Below are positions 59,211 through 64,000 of a DNA stretch of 64,000 bases, one piece after another (positions within the stretch are counted from its first letter, which is position 1; the number at the start of each line of letters is the position of its first letter). A program made the position numbers and the translations under genes. The stretch comes from Mercurialis annua (lineage: Eukaryota > Streptophyta > Magnoliopsida > Malpighiales > Euphorbiaceae): the NCBI RefSeq assembly GCF_937616625.2, contig NC_065571.1, positions 49,337,651-49,401,650 of the forward strand. The letters are read 5' to 3'. The notes under the pieces were generated by a model. The model was not told the origin of the DNA. It searched no databases and saw only the letters and a program-made list of their open reading frames with translations.

Positions 59211-59793
59211 TTATTTTATGTGTGTCGTGTGTTGCATTCTCATTAGAAAGATATTAAACGTAAAAGTTCAATTTTTTGAGGTGTTCATGTAATATTTCAG
59301 CAAATTTAGCATTTTTGTTATTTTCTTCCACTTTTTGTCTAGTTTTGTAATCTTCCTTTTTTAAAATGTTTAAATAAAAATTATATTATTATGAAATGTA
59401 GTGAGTTAACGGCTTTAATATACTTTTTCATTATTTATTAGTACTAAATGAGGTAAAAAAATTAAAAGTAAAAAAAGTAAAAATTGAATAAATAAAATTT
59501 ATTAAACTATTAAATTTCACAAATGTATATTTTTTATTATATTTTTGTCAAAAATAAATTTAAAAACTAAACTGAACTTTTAATTCTTTTAAATGTTTTA
59601 CTCAATTGACTAACACGAAAAATGAACAGAAAAACTAAATTGATGACAAAAATAAACTTAAACTATAATATCATTTGATTTTTATATAAGAGAGCTGAAA
59701 TTCTGCTAATTTATTCTTTTTTTTAATTCAAAAAAAAAAGAATAAATTAGCAGAATTATAGCTCAAGAATAGCTTTTGTTTCATCATGTGGGC
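59211..59793. other. AT-rich DNA with a short perfect hairpin
   Basis: Contains a near-perfect inverted repeat at about 59700-59757 (gctaatttattctttttttt / aaaaaaaagaataaattagc). Otherwise featureless. Confidence 0.5.
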
Positions 59794-60187
59794 GGATATT
59801 AAACTCCTTGGGTCATTAGGGTTACCTCGAATTACATAATGATCACTAAACTTCATTTTGTTACAAAATGGTCACTGAATTATACTTTTTATTACAAAGG
59901 GGTGTCACCCATATTAAACGCATCGTTTTCATGCTTAAGTTGTTACAAAAAGAATACTAAACTTTTCATGAATTACAAAAAAGTCATTGAGTTACACTTT
60001 TTACTGCAAAAAGGTCACTCCTTTTTGTAATTAAAGCTTGCCAGGTAAGAAAAAACGTTGCGTTTTATATGAGTGACACCCCTTTGTAACAAAAGGTATA
60101 GTTCAGTGACCATTTTATAACAAAATCAAGTTTAATAATCATTATGTAATTCGAGATAACTCTAGTGACTCAGGGAGTTTAATATCC
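59794..60187. mobile_element. Foldback MITE with 10-bp target duplication
   Basis: GGATATTAAACTCC ... GGAGTTTAATATCC with the exact duplication TCATGTGGGC (59784-59793, 60188-60197). The arms repeat 'acaaaatggtcactgaa' phrases similar in wording, though not clearly in sequence, to 45149-45564. Confidence 0.85.
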
Positions 60188-60197
60188 TCATGTGGGC

Positions 60198-62448
60198 AAA
60201 GATATCAACCGTAATGCTTATGGAATATGATATCTATATCTATTGGTGAATATTCCTTTTTGGTGCCCCTTAAGAGACTCAAAGGTGATATAGGCTAAAA
60301 TATAGTTTAAATTCTAGATATGAGTATAGTATAAGATCCACCATAAGAGCAAAAAAGTGGACGAAAGCTTTGTTCTTGACAGCAATAGATCAGCAGGGTG
60401 CAAATATGAAATATGGCAGAGGAACAGTCTAAATATCTTGGGATGCTGTTCGAAGGGTCAATTTAGATACGCATATTAGAACAAAACTCACATGCCTTTA
60501 GAGTCTGTGCCAACTCGGTGTGTTCAGAAATTTGCAGCTCTGCATCATATTTTACAAGATTCTATCACTTCTGGATTATGATCTCACTTTAAATGGATAG
60601 ATTTTCATCAACAACATGCTTCAAATTCTCATATTATATACTACCTTTTTTATTATATGATTCTAGCTTGAAATCGTTGCAAGTTGAATTGAATATGTCA
60701 AGTTGTGGGGCAAACGGAATCGACATATTTAATTAAAATTTAATTAACCGAATTTATCAAATTATACATTTTAACAAAAATTGATCTAGCATAACAAAAA
60801 TCTTAAAAATAAAAATTAAACCGACATAATGAATCGGTTAATTCGGTTCAATTATTGAAAATATAAGGAGCCATATTTAAAAATAAATATGAAATATTCA
60901 GCTAATTCAAGTGATCAATTTTTTTACAATAACTACAGCCGAATCAAAATATTTTATCGATCAAACTAAATTACCAAATTAAATTTGAATTAATAAAAAA
61001 ATAACTAAAGTTACTTAACCAAAAAATATGATTAAACTGGTAAATTCAGTAGCAATCATTTGCTTGTTGGTCTAAATATCAAGAGATATTATGAGTCAGA
61101 TTTTATTAAGGATATAAATAAGCCGAACTGAAATTAAAAATACGTTAAACTCAAAATCCAATATAGATGTGCTATACAAATTCAAATTTTAATTCGAATT
61201 TAAATGAGCTTAAATTTGTAAGCTCCAACAACATCCTATATATTTGAGGTTCGCTTAAATTTTTTGAATTGATTTCGTCTAATTTATAAGTATCAAAACT
61301 CATTACAAATGTAGCTTTCATGCATCATATACAAAAACCGTTCTCCCTTAAAAATATTTATATCTCAAATTGGAGTTAGGTCAATTTATATTTTCTTTTT
61401 CTCAAAAGAGTTAGGGCACGTAATATCTCATCGGTATCTAAGCAATTGCTTCTACGTAAATTTCCTTTTATATCATTAAACCGTCGACCATTAATGCAAC
61501 ACCCATAGTATTTGACTCCATATTCAGAGCAATGCATGTTGTACATTCTTTAAATCTACTACTTCATCTGCCATTTCTGAATAATTATTGGATACAACCG
61601 TTGCGCCATGTCATTCGTGCAACAAACCAATCATGCGCTAGTCATGTGAAAAAATTAATGATAAAAAAATAAGTGATAATTAAAAAATTTCCTATCGCAA
61701 ATTCTCATTGATTTGCTGTAAAAATGACGTAGCGCAATAGCTGCATGAGATAAACACTCGCCATTTCTTCATCACACTAGCAAGGAGATGATGATAATAC
61801 AAGTAATTAAAGATAATTAAATGGGTAATTGAAAACATCAAAGAATGTAATGAAGAGACATATCTATTCCGGCAGCCCTATCTACTCAGAATCTATTTAC
61901 GTCATTGATCCACTCAAATTCAAGAACAAGTGCTCTCTCTCTCTCTCCTTCTTCCTATCATAATTTGTGTTGTGACACAAGATTCCAGCCAAATCTTTGA
62001 GAATTTAAAAAGATTTAGTAATTAGATTAATTAAGCATAAGTGGAAGTGAATTTGGCCCCATAATAATTCAAGTGCCTCATCCACTATTAGTGTTTGTGT
62101 GTTCACTATGTCTAATTTTATATCATTACCAACAATTCTCCATGTCTATGAGACTATCATTATGGGAAATCATATTATTCTCTCCTCTTTATTTATCTAA
62201 TTAATTAACCTTCCATGCATAGATATAACATGGGTTATACTAAATAACATTCTAACTAAATAATTTACCGTATAATTCTGATTATATGGACAATAAAATT
62301 AAAACATTCACCAGACTATAAATTTTAAATTATCTATATATATATTTAATTTTAAGATGGGTAAATGACGTGATAAAAATAAAAATAGTAACACTCGTTT
62401 TTAGTTATATTATCAAAAATTACTAACTCACCTCCACCATTAAAAAAA
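60198..62448. other. Gene-free AT-rich region
   Basis: 60240-60600 is less AT-rich and may be a decayed retroelement piece, but no frame is sustained. 61930-61950 has a (CT)n run. Nothing else is supportable. Confidence 0.4.
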
Positions 62449-62795
62449 GGCTTAATGGCAAAAAAGACTCAAACTTTACGACTTGTTGCAATTTTATCCA
62501 AACCTTTTAATTTTTACAATAATATTCCAGATTGCATTATTTTGTTGCAATAATAGCCAAATTGCACTTTTATGTGATTTTTTTGAGTTTTTTGCCATTT
62601 TTTTTACTTTTACTATATTATTATATATCAAAAAATAATAATAGCCTAATATCTTAATTGAAAACAACAAGTTTAGCCATCAATTTGGCAATTATTGCAA
62701 CAAAAAAAATACAATTTGAATATTATTACAAAATTAAAAAAATTGGATAAAATTGCAAAAAGTCGTAAAGGTTTGGATTTTTTTACCATTTGGCC
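62449..62795. mobile_element. Mutator-like foldback MITE
   Basis: GGCTTAATGGCAAAAAAG ... TTTTTTACCATTTGGCC with 9-bp duplication TTAAAAAAA (62440-62448, 62796-62804). The ends are close to those of the MITE at 18452. Confidence 0.75.
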
Positions 62796-62804
62796 TTAAA
62801 AAAA

Positions 62805-64000
62805 TAAATATTTAGTTCTTTTAAGAAAAGGTTTAAAATCCATATGATTATAAAAGGAGAAAAAATTAAAATCCATATGATTATTTCAAGTTTGCAATCA
62901 TATAATATTTATTCGTTTGAAGAAATAAAATCATATGAAAAAATAAATATTTACTTAAATTTTTTAACCCTAGATAGCATATATATGCTTTTCATAGCAA
63001 AAACAGAAGAGGGTCGCCGCGCAAACCTTTTAAATCCATATGATTATAAAAGGATGATCATGATTGAGGGACATGATTAAGTACAAAAGTGGAATCTGAT
63101 TATTATCTGCTAAATATTTTTAAAAAAAGAATTAATTATTTAAAGAATTGAAGAATAAAGTAATGGAATGAAATTCAACTCGGAGTGGAAGATGAAGAAT
63201 ATGTATTGACATTAACAAAAGAAGATACGGAGTAAGTTGGATTTAAACAGAACTGATGTTTTATTTAAATGACTAAACAAGAAAGTGGAACACTATCAAC
63301 TAATTATAATATTAAAACTAAAATGAAAAAAGAAAAAAATTTGGAATAATTTATATTCCAACACTGCAACTGCAAGTAACAAGAAAATACTAATACTTTT
63401 TTTTAATAGGCAAGATATGAAGCATAATTATTACTATTGATTAATATATTTAAATATTATGGAAAGATCTTTTTAAAAATAAATATGGAAAGAAGAGTGC
63501 AAGAAGCATTAGTCCTTGCAAGTGTACGAGAGATAAGTTGGTGGAGGGTGAGAATGAAAATTGTGGAACCCATGCAATATATATTATAATTGGCACTATG
63601 AAACACACATGAGCTGCACACACCACTACAGATAAGATGTTTTGGTTCAACTCGGTTAAAATGATATGCAAAATATTTAACCTCCCAGCAGCCCGAACTT
63701 AACTTCAAATCGGATAAAAATTGAATATATTTTTTATGGAAAATTAATCGAACAAGTTTAGTTTTGGTTATTCGTTTGATTCGATTTTTAAACATCTCTA
63801 TTTGTATGTATTGTGTATTGGGGCATCCACAAAAATTATAATGCTCCATAGTTTTTTTTGTATATGTTTATTTTACTTGCAGCTGAATCTATTCTAAAAG
63901 ACAATCCTTAATTTGATAACTTTAAGTAGAAGTAGAGAAGGCAAAGGGCAAAGAGCCAAAAGCCAAATAAAAGGGTTCCTGTTTGGAGTGGGAAGCAATT
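62805..64000. other. AT-rich right end, no gene seen
   Basis: Direct repeats of 'aaatccatatgattata' occur at about 62837, 62870 and 63032. A 130-codon minus-strand frame at 63457-63849 has no family features and is probably chance. Confidence 0.4.

Noticed and set aside
63450..63849. 130-codon minus-strand frame at the right end
   Set aside because: No recognisable motif, no supporting context, and AT-rich codon use. Chance is the simplest explanation.

Overview
The window is nuclear DNA from a flowering plant, most likely a eudicot. The base composition is AT-rich, genes have many short introns with GT-AG borders, and all single-copy genes are recognisable plant families. Insertions of nearly every plant transposon class sit between and inside the genes. 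I cannot name the species. Exon coordinates were read by hand from splice sites, reading frame and family knowledge, and may be off by 1 bp in places.

Layout. (1) 1-2.4 kb: an open frame running off the left edge, then AT-rich DNA with a small Helitron. (2) 2.4-7.4 kb, plus strand: a complete 11-coding-exon cytosolic hybrid histidine kinase of the AHK5/CKI2 type, 1020 aa. (3) 8.6-9.2 kb, plus strand: the U5 snRNP thioredoxin-fold protein YLS8/DIM1, 142 aa. (4) 9.4-50.9 kb: a glutamate receptor-like (GLR) array, all on the minus strand. Copies A (9.5-15.9 kb) and C (41.5-46.3 kb) each have five exons and an apparently intact 954-aa frame. Copy B (19.5-22.5 kb) is a pseudogene. There are also a 3'-exon relic beside AHK5 (7.65-7.95 kb) and an exon-1 relic (39.06-39.17 kb). 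(5) 51.4-52.9 kb, minus strand: TFIID subunit TAF10, 149 aa. (6) 53.9-56.7 kb, minus strand: a nine-exon NAD(P)-binding Rossmann-fold protein, 267 aa. (7) 57-64 kb: no convincing gene, only repeats and AT-rich DNA.

The GLR array grew by duplication of whole blocks with their flanks. DNA matching the AHK5 stop codon and 3' UTR lies downstream of copy C, and part of it lies inverted downstream of copy A. This suggests the founding GLR sat tail-to-tail with AHK5 and dragged the AHK5 end along when it duplicated. Paralogous flanks then act as empty sites, so several insertions can be shown to post-date duplication: a Helitron, an hAT MITE, several MITEs with 9-bp target duplications, and a MITE carrying a full-length LINE.

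The most distinctive transposon content is a large set of inverted-repeat elements that mostly end in GG...CC with 9-10 bp target duplications (Mutator-like). One carries an unrelated open frame (33.3-34.5 kb). Another contains a solo LTR and a Stowaway MITE (35.6-38.8 kb). I found no tRNA, rRNA, CRISPR array or clearly novel biochemical system. The novelty lies in the duplication history and the nested elements.
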